Source of the DNA: Chara braunii
Lineage: Eukaryota; Streptophyta; Charophyceae; Charales; Characeae
Length of the DNA: 32,575 nt
Assembly (NCBI GenBank): GCA_003427395.1
Contig: BFEA01000286.1
Coordinates: forward strand, 1,595,857-1,628,431
Direction: 5' to 3'
Every line of letters begins with the position of its first letter. Position 1 is the first letter of the stretch. Shown here piece by piece: positions 7,500 through 17,583 of this stretch. The position numbers and the translations under genes are program-made. The notes beneath the pieces are model-generated. The model ran no database searches. It was not told the DNA's origin and was given only the letters and a program-made list of their open reading frames with translations.

Positions 7500-7735
7500 G
7501 CCAGGCCAGGGCGGGGTGGGGGAGGGGGAGGGGGAGGGGGCGGGACAGAGTCGAGACAATCCGGTCAAGTCAAGTCCAGGAGTGGATTGGATTGGATTAG
7601 ATTGGATCGGATCAAGGAGAGGAGAGGAGATGGGAGGAGAGGAGATAAGAGGGGATGAGAATTTAGAAAGGTTAGATAGGGTAGGGAAGGGTGAACAAGG
7701 ATAAGGGTAGGGTAGGATAGGATAGAAAAATGTCG
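7500..7735. repeat. G-rich cryptic simple repeats with quadruplex potential
   Basis: The motif drifts along the tract: GGGGGA repeats (about 7513-7542), then GGATT repeats, then GGAGA repeats, then GGATA and GGGTA repeats. Several runs of three to five G separated by one to a few bases satisfy the usual G-quadruplex pattern. The predicted frames here are translations of the repeat. Confidence 0.7.
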
Positions 7736-8177
7736 ACATTGAATGATGCTTTAGTACTGTGGAGGAGGCAATGTAAACCACCAGCCTGACTTCTACGTCA
7801 TTTGCTCTGGCAACTTGTGGACCTGCTGTTCTTTTCAAGATACAGCCTGGCTATGACTTGTTCATAATGGGGAGTACCACGCCAGTTGCGGATGCTTCTT
7901 TCTCCCAAGTTAGTTCCTGTGTATGTGTTAGTGGAAGGAATCTGTGGTGGGCTCATTTCAGTCTGATGTCAGTAGAGGTGCCAGGCATTCCTCATTCCAC
8001 TCTTGTGCAGTTAGGTTCCCTGTCAGATGGCTGTCTGCAACAACATCTAACCTAAACCTGGTCGGATGTATGTAGTCTTCGCGCATTTCCTGACGATGTC
8101 TGGGAAACCGTTGTGTCTTTCTGTGACTGAACAATTGTCCTTGTTTATTAAAGTTTATATTGAACAAGTGGGCCCGC
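7736..8177. other. Intron sequence, nothing recognised
   Basis: No element termini, homology or plausible exon seen. Confidence 0.4.
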
Positions 8178-8293
8178 CGTGGCGATGCCGTGGCCGAGTG
8201 CCAACGCAGCCCTCGGCGGCTGCGGTCCTATGCGGGGTTGTCCTTCCCTCCGCCTCCTGCTCCTCCCCTCGTCATCCTGCCCCGCCTCCTTTG

Positions 8294-8423
8294 CTCCACT
8301 ACTCACCAAATGTGCAAAATGAGAATGAATCTTCCAGTAGAACATGGGAAGATACACGGGGAAAAGAAGACAGAAAGATACACGCCCATATTTCTTCTTT
8401 TCTGCGTGTAGTGAGTAGTGGAG
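8294..8423 (+). mobile_element. MITE-like element with 15-bp inverted ends
   Basis: CTCCACTACTCACCA (8294-8308) faces TAGTGAGTAGTGGAG (8409-8423), 14 of 15 complementary. The core ATGAATCTTCCAGTAGAACA followed by TGGGAAGATACAC matches the copy at 624-727 in reverse. Within the core ATCTTCC can pair with GGAAGAT. No target duplication is clear. Confidence 0.7.
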
Positions 8424-8794
8424 TGAGACTTACTGCGTTTCTCCTGCTCGTCGTCTTTGTGCTCCCGCTAGTCTTCCCCCTCCTCCTTCCACTCTTTTTG
8501 TTCTCCTCATCTTTGTTGTCCTCACATCCTCCTCCCACTTGTCATCCCACCTCTCGTCCCTCTGCTGCTCCTCCTGTTGTCCGTCCTCCCAGCCTCCCCT
8601 CCTTCTGCTCCTGTCACTCGTAATCCCACCCTGCCTCCTACCACTCCTCATGGTCCTCATCCACTTTTCACCGGGGTTCACTTGACTACTCACCAGGGGT
8701 GCAAAATGAGAATGAATTGGAAGATGATAGAGAGCCATCCTCCCCCTCCTCTGTCTTTCCCTCCTCCCGCTTGTGGCGCTTCTCGGGATACACT

Positions 8795-8798
8795 CGAC
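8795..8798 (+). repeat. Left target-site duplication of chromovirus
   Basis: CGAC precedes the TG of the 5' LTR and recurs directly after the 3' LTR at 18261-18264. Joining the flanks gives CACTCGACTACGCACCA, which matches the array unit at about 8685 (CACTTGACTACTCACCA) at 15 of 17 positions. That independently supports this junction. Confidence 0.8.
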
Positions 8799-8949
8799 TG
8801 CAATGACTTGCTGTTTTCTGGTCGCCTGTAGCCTCTCTCTGTCAAGGCTGTACTATAGGTAGGACATATTCGTAATTTTGTTTGGATGAGGGCTAACCGA
8901 GAGACCTACCTGTGAGGGAAATTCGTGAGGGACATATCTGCAAATCCGG

Positions 8950-9125
8950 GAAAAATACAGGCCCGGTACTAACTCGATTCCCTACAGCTACCCTAACTGC
9001 GGATAGCAGACCCGGGCTACCCCTAGACAGACAGGCCNGAAAAATACAGGCCCGGTACTAACTCGATTCCCTACAGCTACCCTAACTGCGGATAGCAGAC
9101 CCGGGCTACCCCTAGACAGACAGGC
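8950..9125 (+). repeat. Near-identical doubled segment around a single N (likely assembly artefact)
   Basis: About 87 bp, beginning GAAAAATACAGGCCCGG and ending GACAGACAGGCC, occurs twice with one N (9039) between. Identity on both sides of an N is the mark of unmerged contig ends rather than biology. Confidence 0.75.
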
Positions 9126-9578
9126 CCTATGGGCCTATTCTGAATAGACGGTCCTATAGCCTATAGCCGGGTCCGGTAGAGGCCGAGAGGCCGAAACAGA
9201 TACGGTACCGGTCGGTCAGTCAGTCCGGTCTAGGTCGGTGTAGGCTAGAAGTAGGATGGGGACATCGGTTCAGGGCTTTTTGGCAGTTGGTACCGTGTAC
9301 ATCGCTGCTGCGCTGCGTGTGAACCGGAAGTGGTGACGGCTCAGCGTGGAAGAAGACGGGCATAGCCAGACCTTTGGAGCGCAGGCCATAGTTGGGACCT
9401 GCGCTGTACTCTGCCAGCACGTAGGGGCTGACAGAGGTCTGGGTTATTGAGGTCTGCTGGAGGCGAGAGAGAGATTGGTGCCCTGCTGGACCCTCCTCCG
9501 GAGTGGGGTCCCAGAGGGTTTGCGCTGCAGCCATAGCTGCAGCTTCTTCATCTCAGAGGTCATCTAGTCAGGATTTGG

Positions 9579-9798
9579 TGGCGCTGCTGCAGGCTTCCAC
9601 CCGGGAAGCCTCTCGACACTTCGTCATCACCAGATACTGTGGCGCTGGTCTTCTTCTTCATCCTCTGAGTGGCGCTTGGCCTCAGAGGCCTGTTTCAGGG
9701 TGGCGCTGCCCCCAGGAGGCTGTATTTGGGTGGCGCTTGGCCTCAGAGGCCTGTTTCAGGGTGGCGCTGCCCCCAGGAGGCTGTATTTGGGTGGCGCT
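9579..9798 (+). promoter_or_regulatory. Periodic TGGCGCT array in LTR
   Basis: TGGCGCT starts at 9579, 9640, 9670, 9701, 9731, 9762 and 9792. The spacings are 61, then alternately 30 and 31 bp. The array is built from a 61-bp unit containing two motifs, and one such unit is absent from the 3' LTR. Spacing near three helical turns would put every motif on the same DNA face. A protein-binding role is inference. Confidence 0.5.
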
Positions 9799-9853
9799 TG
9801 ATGTTTCAGGGCTCAGGGGGTGTTACGGGTGTCTATCNGGNTTGGAGAGTGAA

Positions 9854-9877
9854 GCGCTGCTCAATTCTGAGCAGCGC
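9854..9877 (+). promoter_or_regulatory. Perfect 10-bp hairpin upstream of poly(A) signal
   Basis: GCGCTGCTCA and TGAGCAGCGC pair perfectly over the loop ATTC. AATAAA follows 44 bases later. The same hairpin is intact in the 3' LTR (17910-17933). It may act in polyadenylation or in the R region; this is inference. Confidence 0.6.
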
Positions 9878-10208
9878 ACTGTAGTTCTGAAGTGATCCTG
9901 ACATTTCGAGACTCTGAGTTTAATAAACAGTGTATAACTGTGTTTGGACTATCATCGTTTCATTGGTTCCTGGATGTGATCTGCTCGACTTTTCTCTATG
10001 ACTGGTTGTGAGGATTGAGTGGAGTGTATTGCACTTTCAGTGTACCCTGTCATACCGCATGGTCAAGTCTTCCGCTGTGTTTATCTCTCCCTGTGTGGTG
10101 TGATACTCCTATCCTCTCCCCTTCCTTCTGTGTGTGTATGGGCATGTGCAGAAGTTTATGTGAGTGAGTGTTGGCTTTCAGGCAACGAACAACCAGAATC
10201 ATAACAGT

Positions 10209-10220
10209 TGGTATCGGAGC
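10209..10220 (+). other. Primer binding site (initiator Met tRNA)
   Basis: TGGTATCGGAGC lies two bases after the LTR and differs by one base from the TGGTATCAGAGC that plant LTR elements use to prime on the 3' end of initiator methionyl tRNA. Confidence 0.85.
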
Positions 10221-11723
10221 AATTGGATCCTGACTCTGGAGCGATTGATGAGTTGGAGCACCCATCATCATCTGGCGAGATACTGGAGTTGAGCTTCATG
10301 GCGATTCATCATCTTCAGGGTTGTTGTCAGTAGGGTGGTGGTTGTGAGTGTGTGGCGAGAAGCAACAGACAGAGGGTGACACACTTCTGGCTAGGGTTAT
10401 GCAGGAGTGAGTGGCGTTTGATAATCCAGAGGTCCAGAAGGCTCTGGGAGGCTAATTATAGCCTGGCGATTCACCTGGAGGTTGGCGATTGTCAGGGAAG
10501 TGATCCCAGGAGGTTGTGATTTTGGAATTGGGTCAGAATCCCCAATTTCCAATCAGCGTTGTACAGGGTGATGTGGCGCTGTACTGTCTGGAGCAGTTAT
10601 CAGCACCTGGGAGTCCAAATTCGTTGAATCTGTCAGTTGGGGGTGAAGCGCCTCAGGGAACTCTACTGGATCACCAAGTTGGGAAGGATTCTGTACGTGG
10701 GAGCACAGTATACTGTCAGGAGGTGAAACTGGCGAGACAGGCTTGACTATTCAGCCATAGCCATGATTCCATGCATCTTCTTCAGAGCTGATCCTGAAGT
10801 GAGTGTGTCCCTTACTCTATCCTGTGTGACGATTCAGGGGCTATTTTTAGAATAGTGAAATTGGGTCTGTCCGTCAGGTGACAGTTGAAAATCGAAATTA
10901 AGACTGTGGGACAGCCATATCCAACCTCTCCTACCTATCTTCTTTGACCTCTACTAACCCTGTTTGACCTCCCCTCTGGCTCAAATTTCATCTGGGACTG
11001 CTTTACAGTATTGCGATTTACACTGTGCAGTGAATTGATGGTTTCAGGGTTCAATTGTCAGTGATAATGCAAATTTGAATTCTGCGCTGGCATAGCCAAA
11101 GCTATGGTAGACTACGGTCAGTCATAACTTTGATTCTGCCCGTCAGAATTCAGTTATGTCAGTCCCTGGTAAATCGCAATTCAATATTCTAGCAGTGTCT
11201 GAAATCGCACAGTCAGATTTGATGTTTTGAGTCAGTTACAGTGTTTGCTGTAATTCGCCATACCCCCAGTATGGCATCCAGGGTCATACAGTGTTGATGT
11301 CAACAGGGTAGGTCTAAAAATAGGTTCTCCTGCAAATCGCTGCATCTTGGTCATCAGCAGATACCCATCTAACCCTAATTAGTCACTCTGTCTGATTACT
11401 AATCAACACTAATTAGTCCAAGACTGCATCCTGTCAGTTGTTGATTCAGGATTTGCAATTATTGCATGCAATTGTTGTGTCAGGGCAGGGATGGAAAAAT
11501 CGTGAAATTGGTTTTTGCCTGAGTGGACTCTGAACTGACCCTGACCCTCAAGCGGTCTGCTGAGACTGAGCACTCACTTGCTCAGACTAACCAATCTTCT
11601 CTCTCCAGGCAAGTGACAACAATTGGATTAGTACTGCAGGGAACATCCAACTCTTGTTACCTCCTGTCTGTTCTTTGATTGTTATTTGTTGTTTGTTTAT
11701 TTGTCTGTATTGTGGGGAGCAAT
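10221..11723 (+). other. Chromovirus leader, no long gag frame
   Basis: About 1.5 kb between PBS and the first plausible gag ATG. Only short frames occur. TGGCG-type motifs and CAGGG words recur in its first half. The length is large for a leader and may reflect packaging sequence or an internal insertion. Confidence 0.6.
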
Positions 11724-13422
11724 ATGGCGGAAACAGGGAAGGCTGAGGGAGTTGAGAGTTCAGGGGAAACACCCCTGGTAAAGCTTGAAATGAAAGTGCA
11801 GCCTGAGACACCTGTATCGCCTGACCCTTTAGAGGCTGAACTGCGGGATCAAGAGGAGAAACTCCGCTTGCAGACCCAGGCAGTTGAGAATCTAAAGGCA
11901 GAGCTCAAGAGGAAGGAAGAGTATGCCCAGAAAGAGGCCAGAAGAAAAGTGTTGATTGGAGACATGCAGAGAATCATGAGCCTCGGTACGACCAGTCAGG
12001 CAAATAAGGACATGGCAGAATTCATCCTTCTGCAGGATGAGATTCACCGGTCCTACTTTACTAACTGGGATGACCGAATCTCAGGTCTAGAGACCAGTCA
12101 TTCAACTTTGTCAAAGAAGCTGGATGACATCTCTGCGCAGCTGACCAGCATTGCCAAACAGTTGCAGATCACCCCTGTTCAGATTGTTCCTCCTTCTTCT
12201 GGCCCTTCTGCAACACCTGTCCCAAAACCCCCACACTCCAGACCTACATCCCCACCTCTTACACCCAAGTCACCAGCACCCTCTCAGTCCTTAGCCCCAT
12301 TTGAGCCGCAGCGGCCCAAGCTGACCCCTCCACCAATGTTCTCAGGAGAAGATCCTAAGGTGGATGTGGCAGATTGGGTGACTGCGCAGCGAACCTACCT
12401 GAGTGGGTTCAAATGCGACGAGGATGTGAAGGTGTCAGCCATCCTGGCACGGCTGGAGAGGACTGCACTGAAATGCTGCACCTCTACCTCCAGCAAGCAG
12501 GGGATGGAGATGGCTGATTGGGCGCAGAGGTTGGGGGTGGCTGGATCTGCAGGACCGGTTTGCAGACAAGGAGCAGGCCAGAAAGGCTGCAGATAAAATT
12601 CTGCGCCTAGGCCAGAAAAAGTTTGATGGCTCCTTGTCCAAACTCTATTCCACCTTTGAGAGTCTGACATCGACTCCAGGGTTGGAGATGAGTGAGCAGG
12701 ATCTGCTCATTCATTTCCTGAGGGCAGCGCCTGAGCAATTCCAGCTTGCTCTCTTCTCTCAGGGCCACAAGGACTGGAGGTCCTTTGGCAGAGCAGCCCT
12801 GGACTTGGAGTCCAAGCTCCATGTCCAGGAAGCACCTTCTGAAGGAAGGAAGGGGCCCTCNTCCAAAGGGCGAAGGAGGAGGAAGGGCGCCCTGTTTGCT
12901 GCTGCAGCGTCTGGTTCTGATAGTGACGCAGCATCCCAGGGTGGGAGCCCTCCACCTGGGACTGCATCATCATCAATTGCAGATCCTGTTCTTGCCCTGG
13001 CTAATGCTTTGATGGGTCTGGCAAAGGGAAAGGTCCCAGCCCAAAAAGCATCAACCAGCCGCTAGGGGAAAGGGAAGGGACGTGCGTCTTCCCCTGGGGC
13101 CCAGAGAGTACCTCTACCACGAGACTTCCGCTGGCCAGCTGACCCACTTGATCCTTCCACCTTCCCCTGGCATGTACTCAAGATCCAGGAGGGAGTTTGG
13201 AGGAAGAGGAAGGATAAGGGGGTCTGCCTGAGATGCGAGGGGGACCACTTTCTTAAGGATTGTCCCAGTATGCCTCGTAGGTCTGCAGGCATCTCTAGTT
13301 CAAAAAAGGTGGACGGAGCAGCTCCTTCCACCAGTGCCGATTCCCTCTCTGGTGGAGGTGAATCTTCACATTCTCTCGCTGATACTTTTATTTCTAGAGT
13401 TGCAGGAGAAGAAGAAGCATAA
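11724..13422 (+). pseudogene. Chromovirus gag (broken)
   Basis: Gag forms the particle that packages element RNA. The chosen start is the ATG at 11724 (MAETGKAEG); an upstream in-frame ATG at 11679 lies in a T-rich hydrophobic run and is less likely. In order: a charged coiled-coil-like helix (about residues 35-75), a Pro/Ser-rich linker (about 155-205), the capsid-like gag region (FSGEDPKVDVADWVTAQRTY; after a frame change, LDLQDRFADKEQARKAAD and FDGSLSKLYSTFESLT), then a basic stretch and a zinc knuckle CLRCEGDHFLKDC (13225-13263, C-x2-C-x4-H-x4-C). A one-base-type frame change lies at the G5 run 12533-12537, and a TAG at 13063-13065 sits in frame just before the knuckle. The gag frame ends with TAA at 13420-13422. 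Confidence 0.85.
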
Positions 13423-15031
13423 GTCTGAACTCATCCTGCTTCGACCCTACATCCTGGGAGCCAAGATCAAAGGGCTCTTGGACTGTGGGGCTACTCGCAA
13501 CTTCATCTCCCCCAAGGCAGTCAGCAAACTGCACTTGGATCAGAGGTTGGTGAAGCTGCGACAGCCATTGGAAGTCCGCATTGGGGACTCTTCCACAGCC
13601 AGGATTACCACTGCTGTCAAGGGCCTACCTGTGTCCTTTGACAAGCAGGGGGAAGTCAAGCATCGCCTGCACTTCTATGTATTCCCTAACGTTCCCTTTG
13701 ACCTTGTCTTCTCTATGCAGTGGCTTGGTGCCACCAATCCTAGGATTGACTGGCGGATTCCTAGGGTTGAGCTGCCTGACCGGCATGGGGTCTATCGCCC
13801 TTGCATACTCGCTAATGAGTACCATCCGGCCAGCAGCTGTTATTGCATGAGTGCTCGCAAGTTTTTGCGATTCTCATGCCAGACAGACCACGCTCGTCTG
13901 TTTGTGGCTTATGTCAAACAGACTGACGTGGAGACTGCTCCCTGTCCCTCTCAGATTCAGCAGGTTGTAGACCAGTTCTCAGATCTTATGGAGGAGCCTA
14001 CTGGACTTGTCCATATGCAGACCAAACATAACATTGAGATCCTGCCTGGCTCGGTCCCTCCCAAGGGCCGGGTCTACAGGATGTCTCCTGCTGAACTTGA
14101 AGAGCTCAGGAAACAGTTAGAGACCCTGACCAGCAAGGGCTGGATCAGGCCCAACACATCTGAATTTGGGGCAGCAGTCCTCTTTGTTCCAAGGGGGAAT
14201 GGTGAGTTTAGGATGTGCGTGGACTATCGAGGTCTCAACAAAATCACGAGGAAGTCTACAGAGCCCCTTCCTCGCATTGATGACCTGTTGGATATGGTGC
14301 AGGGCTGCACTATTTTCAGCAAGATCGACCTCAAATCTGGCTACCACCAGATTGAGATGGCTGAAGGCGATGTCCACAAGACAGCCTTCAAAACCAGGCA
14401 TGGGACTTACGAGTACCTGGTTATGCCATTCGGTCTTTGCAATGCGCCAGGCACTTTCCAAACAGAGATGCATCGCATATTGAGGCCTTACCTGGACAAG
14501 TTCGTAGTTGTCTACCTGGACGACATCTTGGTATTCAGTCGTTCTGTCCAGGAGCATGCGCAACATCTGGCTCTGGTCCTCCAGGCCTTACGTGCTAACC
14601 AGTATAAGATCAACAGGGAGAAGTCCTCTTTTGGAGTTCCCTCTGTAATCTATCTGGGACACGTGATTTTTGGAGAGGGGTTGGCTCCTGAGGCAACGAA
14701 AGTTGTTGCAGTTCAGGACTGGCCGCGACCTGCGAACATTCGTGATGTCCGGTCTTTCTTGGGGCTTGCATCCTACTACAGGAAGTTCATCAAGAACTTT
14801 TCAGCGATTGCAGCTCCCCTGACTGATCTTACAAAGAAAGACACTTCCTTTCTTTGGACGTCAGAATGTCAGGAGGCCTTTGCACGTCTCAAGGAGGCCT
14901 TGATTCGTGCCCCTGTCCTGAAGCTACCTGACCCTACTTTGCCTTTTGTACTGACTACTGACGCTAGCCAGTATGGTGTAGGGGCGGTACTTCAGCAGGA
15001 TGATGGGAATGGTCCGCAGCCTATTGAGTAG
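13334..15031 (+). pseudogene. Chromovirus pol, first part: protease, RT, start of RNase H
   Basis: The frame is +1 relative to gag and overlaps it by 89 bases. The ATG at 13334 is probably not used, and convincing similarity begins after about residue 28. An aspartic protease motif LLDCGATRNFIS has its Asp at 13481; Cys replaces the usual Ser. RT motifs follow: GNGEFRMCVDYRGLNKIT, FSKIDLKSGYHQI, YLVMPFGLCNAPGTF, and the catalytic YLDDILVFS with YLDD at 14513-14524. The tether/RNase H start follows with FLGLASYYRKFIKNFS and LTTDASQYGVGAVLQQ. A TAG at 15029-15031 stops the frame inside RNase H, and the next ORF continues in the same frame, so this is a point nonsense break of one polyprotein. 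Confidence 0.93.
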
Positions 15032-16846
15032 ATGAGCAAGAAGATCAAGACCAAGAAGCTGCAGGACTCTACCTATGAGAAGGAGCTCTATGCTCTTGTG
15101 TCAGCGCTCAAGCATTGGAAGCACTTTCTCCTGGGCAGGCACTTCAAGATCTTCTCAGATCACTCCACCCTTCAGTGGATGAAGTCCCAGGGAGAGCTGA
15201 ATGACAAGCTTGCTCGCTATATTCAGTTCATTGACATGTTTGACTTTGAACTGAGACACAAGAAGGGCTGCTACAATCGAGTAGCAGATGCCCTTTCTCG
15301 CAGGCCTGACGCTTTCTTTCTGATATCCTTTACTCACTCGTTTGGAGAGAGGACACGTCAGACCATTGCCCAGTTGCTGCCCCAGGATGAGATCTTTGGG
15401 CCTATTGTGAGGAGTCTCCAGGATGATCCTACCTCTGAACCAGGATATTCTCTGGTCTCAGGCCTGCTGTACACGTGCAGCAGAGGCGAGGAGTGTCTGT
15501 GCATTCCCCAGGACCGCAAGTTGAGGACACTTCTGATGTCAGAGTGTCATGACGCTCGTGGTCACTTTGGTGCCCTCAAATCTTATGCAGCCCTGTCGCA
15601 GCGCTTCTTCTGGAAGGAGATAAGGAGTGACATGCTGCACTATGTGGAAACCTGTGAGTTATGCCGAAGGAACAAGGTGGTACGACGACCTCCCCTTGGC
15701 TTACTCAAACCCCTACCTATTCCTGATGCTCCTGCACAGTCAGTTTCTATTGATTTCACTGACTTGGGTAGGACTACACCACGAGGTATGCGTCAGGTCA
15801 TGGTATGTGTGGATCGGTTCTCCAAATATGCAGAGTTCATCCCCTTACCAGCTGAGGCTCGTGTGCCGGCCGTCCAGGCGGCGTTTGCTGACACGTGGGT
15901 TACACATCATGGATCACCCACCTCCATTGTCAGTGACAGAGATCCCCGTTTTTGCAGCAATGAATGGCAATCCTACTGCAGGGATTACCTTCATTCGAGG
16001 CTGGACATGACATCTGGTCGTCATCCCGAAGCCAATGGTCAGGCTGAAGTGATGAACCAGATTCTGTTCCAATTGCTGCGTCCTGTGATCAGTCCAAATC
16101 AGCAGGACTGGGATCTCCATCTGAGTCGTGCACAACTTGTGTATAACACGTTTGTACACTCCTCGACTGGGTTCACCCCCTACCGGTTGCACTGGGGTCG
16201 TGAACCACGGCAGCCTCTCGATGATATCATCGACAAGGCTACCCCTACGCTGACACCTGGAACTGCAGAGTTCACCAGGCGTTACCGTGTGGACATAGAG
16301 CGTGCCCGTGCTAACCTGTTGAAAGCCCAAAAGGCTATGATTCAACAGGCCAATAAGCACAGGCGTCCTTCTACGATTCGCACAGGTGACTGGGTGTGGG
16401 TACTCAGTTCTGAGTTGTCGCGAGAGGAGGACATTTCTCCTAAGCTGCTGCCACGTTATATGGGTCCATGGCAGGTCTTAGATACAGTGGGAGCTGATCC
16501 GTTCGGTCCGTCCTATAATGTGGACGTCCCTCTGCATCTACAAACCTACCCTGTCTTTCATGCATCTAAGCTGTTGCCATTTACGCCAGCCGATGCATTT
16601 CTAGACAGGCCCCCACAATTCGGTCCCCCTATCCCTGGCAAGGGGTATGAGGTCGAATCTGCGGAGGATGAGTCAGGGACAGGTCCAGATAAGGAGTATC
16701 TTGTGAAGTTCTTATACCAGCCACACACTGAGGATCGCTGGTTTACTCGCAAGGAACTCCTAAAGACAGCCAAGTCTGTCATCCTCAGATATGAGGCAGC
16801 ACAGAAGGGGGTACCCCTTCGGCGCTCTGCACGCCTACGCCCCTAG
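15032..16846 (+). pseudogene. Chromovirus pol, second part: RNase H end, integrase, chromodomain
   Basis: This continues in frame after the TAG, although it happens to begin with ATG. RNase H: YEKELYALVSALKHWKHFL, FKIFSDHSTLQWM and NRVADALSRRPD. Integrase zinc finger: HDARGHFGALKS ... CELCRRNK. Core: SIDFTDLG, IVSDRDPRF and HPEANGQAEVMNQ supply the D, D, E triad; by my count 36 rather than 35 residues separate the last two. A GPY/F-like region (LLPRYMGPWQVL ... PVFHASKLLPF) is followed by a C-terminal chromodomain (YEVESAEDES, KEYLVKFLYQ, DRWFTRKELL). That order defines a chromovirus, whose integrase is usually steered to marked chromatin. The stop is TAG at 16844-16846. No other break is seen here. 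Confidence 0.93.
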
Positions 16847-16848
16847 CT

Positions 16849-17583
16849 NNNNNNNNNNNNNNNNNNNNNNNNNNNNNNNNNNNNNNNNNNNNNNNNNNNN
16901 NNNNNNNNNNNNNNNNNNNNNNNNNNNNNNNNNNNNNNNNNNNNNNNNNNNNNNNNNNNNNNNNNNNNNNNNNNNNNNNNNNNNNNNNNNNNNNNNNNNN
17001 NNNNNNNNNNNNNNNNNNNNNNNNNNNNNNNNNNNNNNNNNNNNNNNNNNNNNNNNNNNNNNNNNNNNNNNNNNNNNNNNNNNNNNNNNNNNNNNNNNNN
17101 NNNNNNNNNNNNNNNNNNNNNNNNNNNNNNNNNNNNNNNNNNNNNNNNNNNNNNNNNNNNNNNNNNNNNNNNNNNNNNNNNNNNNNNNNNNNNNNNNNNN
17201 NNNNNNNNNNNNNNNNNNNNNNNNNNNNNNNNNNNNNNNNNNNNNNNNNNNNNNNNNNNNNNNNNNNNNNNNNNNNNNNNNNNNNNNNNNNNNNNNNNNN
17301 NNNNNNNNNNNNNNNNNNNNNNNNNNNNNNNNNNNNNNNNNNNNNNNNNNNNNNNNNNNNNNNNNNNNNNNNNNNNNNNNNNNNNNNNNNNNNNNNNNNN
17401 NNNNNNNNNNNNNNNNNNNNNNNNNNNNNNNNNNNNNNNNNNNNNNNNNNNNNNNNNNNNNNNNNNNNNNNNNNNNNNNNNNNNNNNNNNNNNNNNNNNN
17501 NNNNNNNNNNNNNNNNNNNNNNNNNNNNNNNNNNNNNNNNNNNNNNNNNNNNNNNNNNNNNNNNNNNNNNNNNNNNNNNNNNN
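16849..17583. other. Assembly gap (735 N)
   Basis: Undetermined bases begin two bases after the pol stop. The polypurine tract and the first roughly 580 bp of the 3' LTR should lie inside. The gap length is close to what the LTR comparison predicts. Confidence 0.95.

Larger units (their letters stand above)
8178..8798 (+). repeat. Pyrimidine-rich repeat array with conserved cores
   Basis: Blocks of CTCC/TCCTCC-rich sequence containing motifs such as GCTCCTCCC and CTTGTCATCC alternate with a conserved core (ACTACTCACCA...TGCAAAATGAGAATGAA...). Cores begin at 8294 and about 8688. The array resumes after the chromovirus at 18261, where the same motifs recur, so it is one older array split by the element. 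Long reading frames here are artefacts of strand bias. Confidence 0.7.
8799..10206 (+). repeat. 5' LTR
   Basis: Begins TGCAATGACTTG and ends AATCATAACA, directly followed by GT and the primer binding site. It matches 17584-18260 from 9467 onward. Its apparent 1408 bp include a probable assembly duplication (8950-9125) and one extra 61-bp unit, so the true length is nearer 1.26-1.32 kb. AATAAA lies at 9922-9927. The TATA box and transcription start were not identified. Confidence 0.85.

Noticed and set aside
8066-8623. 185-codon plus-strand frame
   Set aside because: Pro/Ser-rich translation of the pyrimidine array; crosses the inverted-repeat element.
9220-9534. Minus-strand frame in the 5' LTR (and its twin at 17651)
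   Set aside because: It is antisense LTR sequence with no domain; present in both LTRs because the LTRs are copies.
11461-11472. Perfect palindrome ATTGCATGCAAT in the gypsy leader
   Set aside because: Short and isolated; expected by chance in a window this long.
15032-15034. Separate gene starting at the ATG after the TAG
   Set aside because: The ATG encodes an ordinary internal Met of RNase H; the frame is continuous with pol across the TAG.
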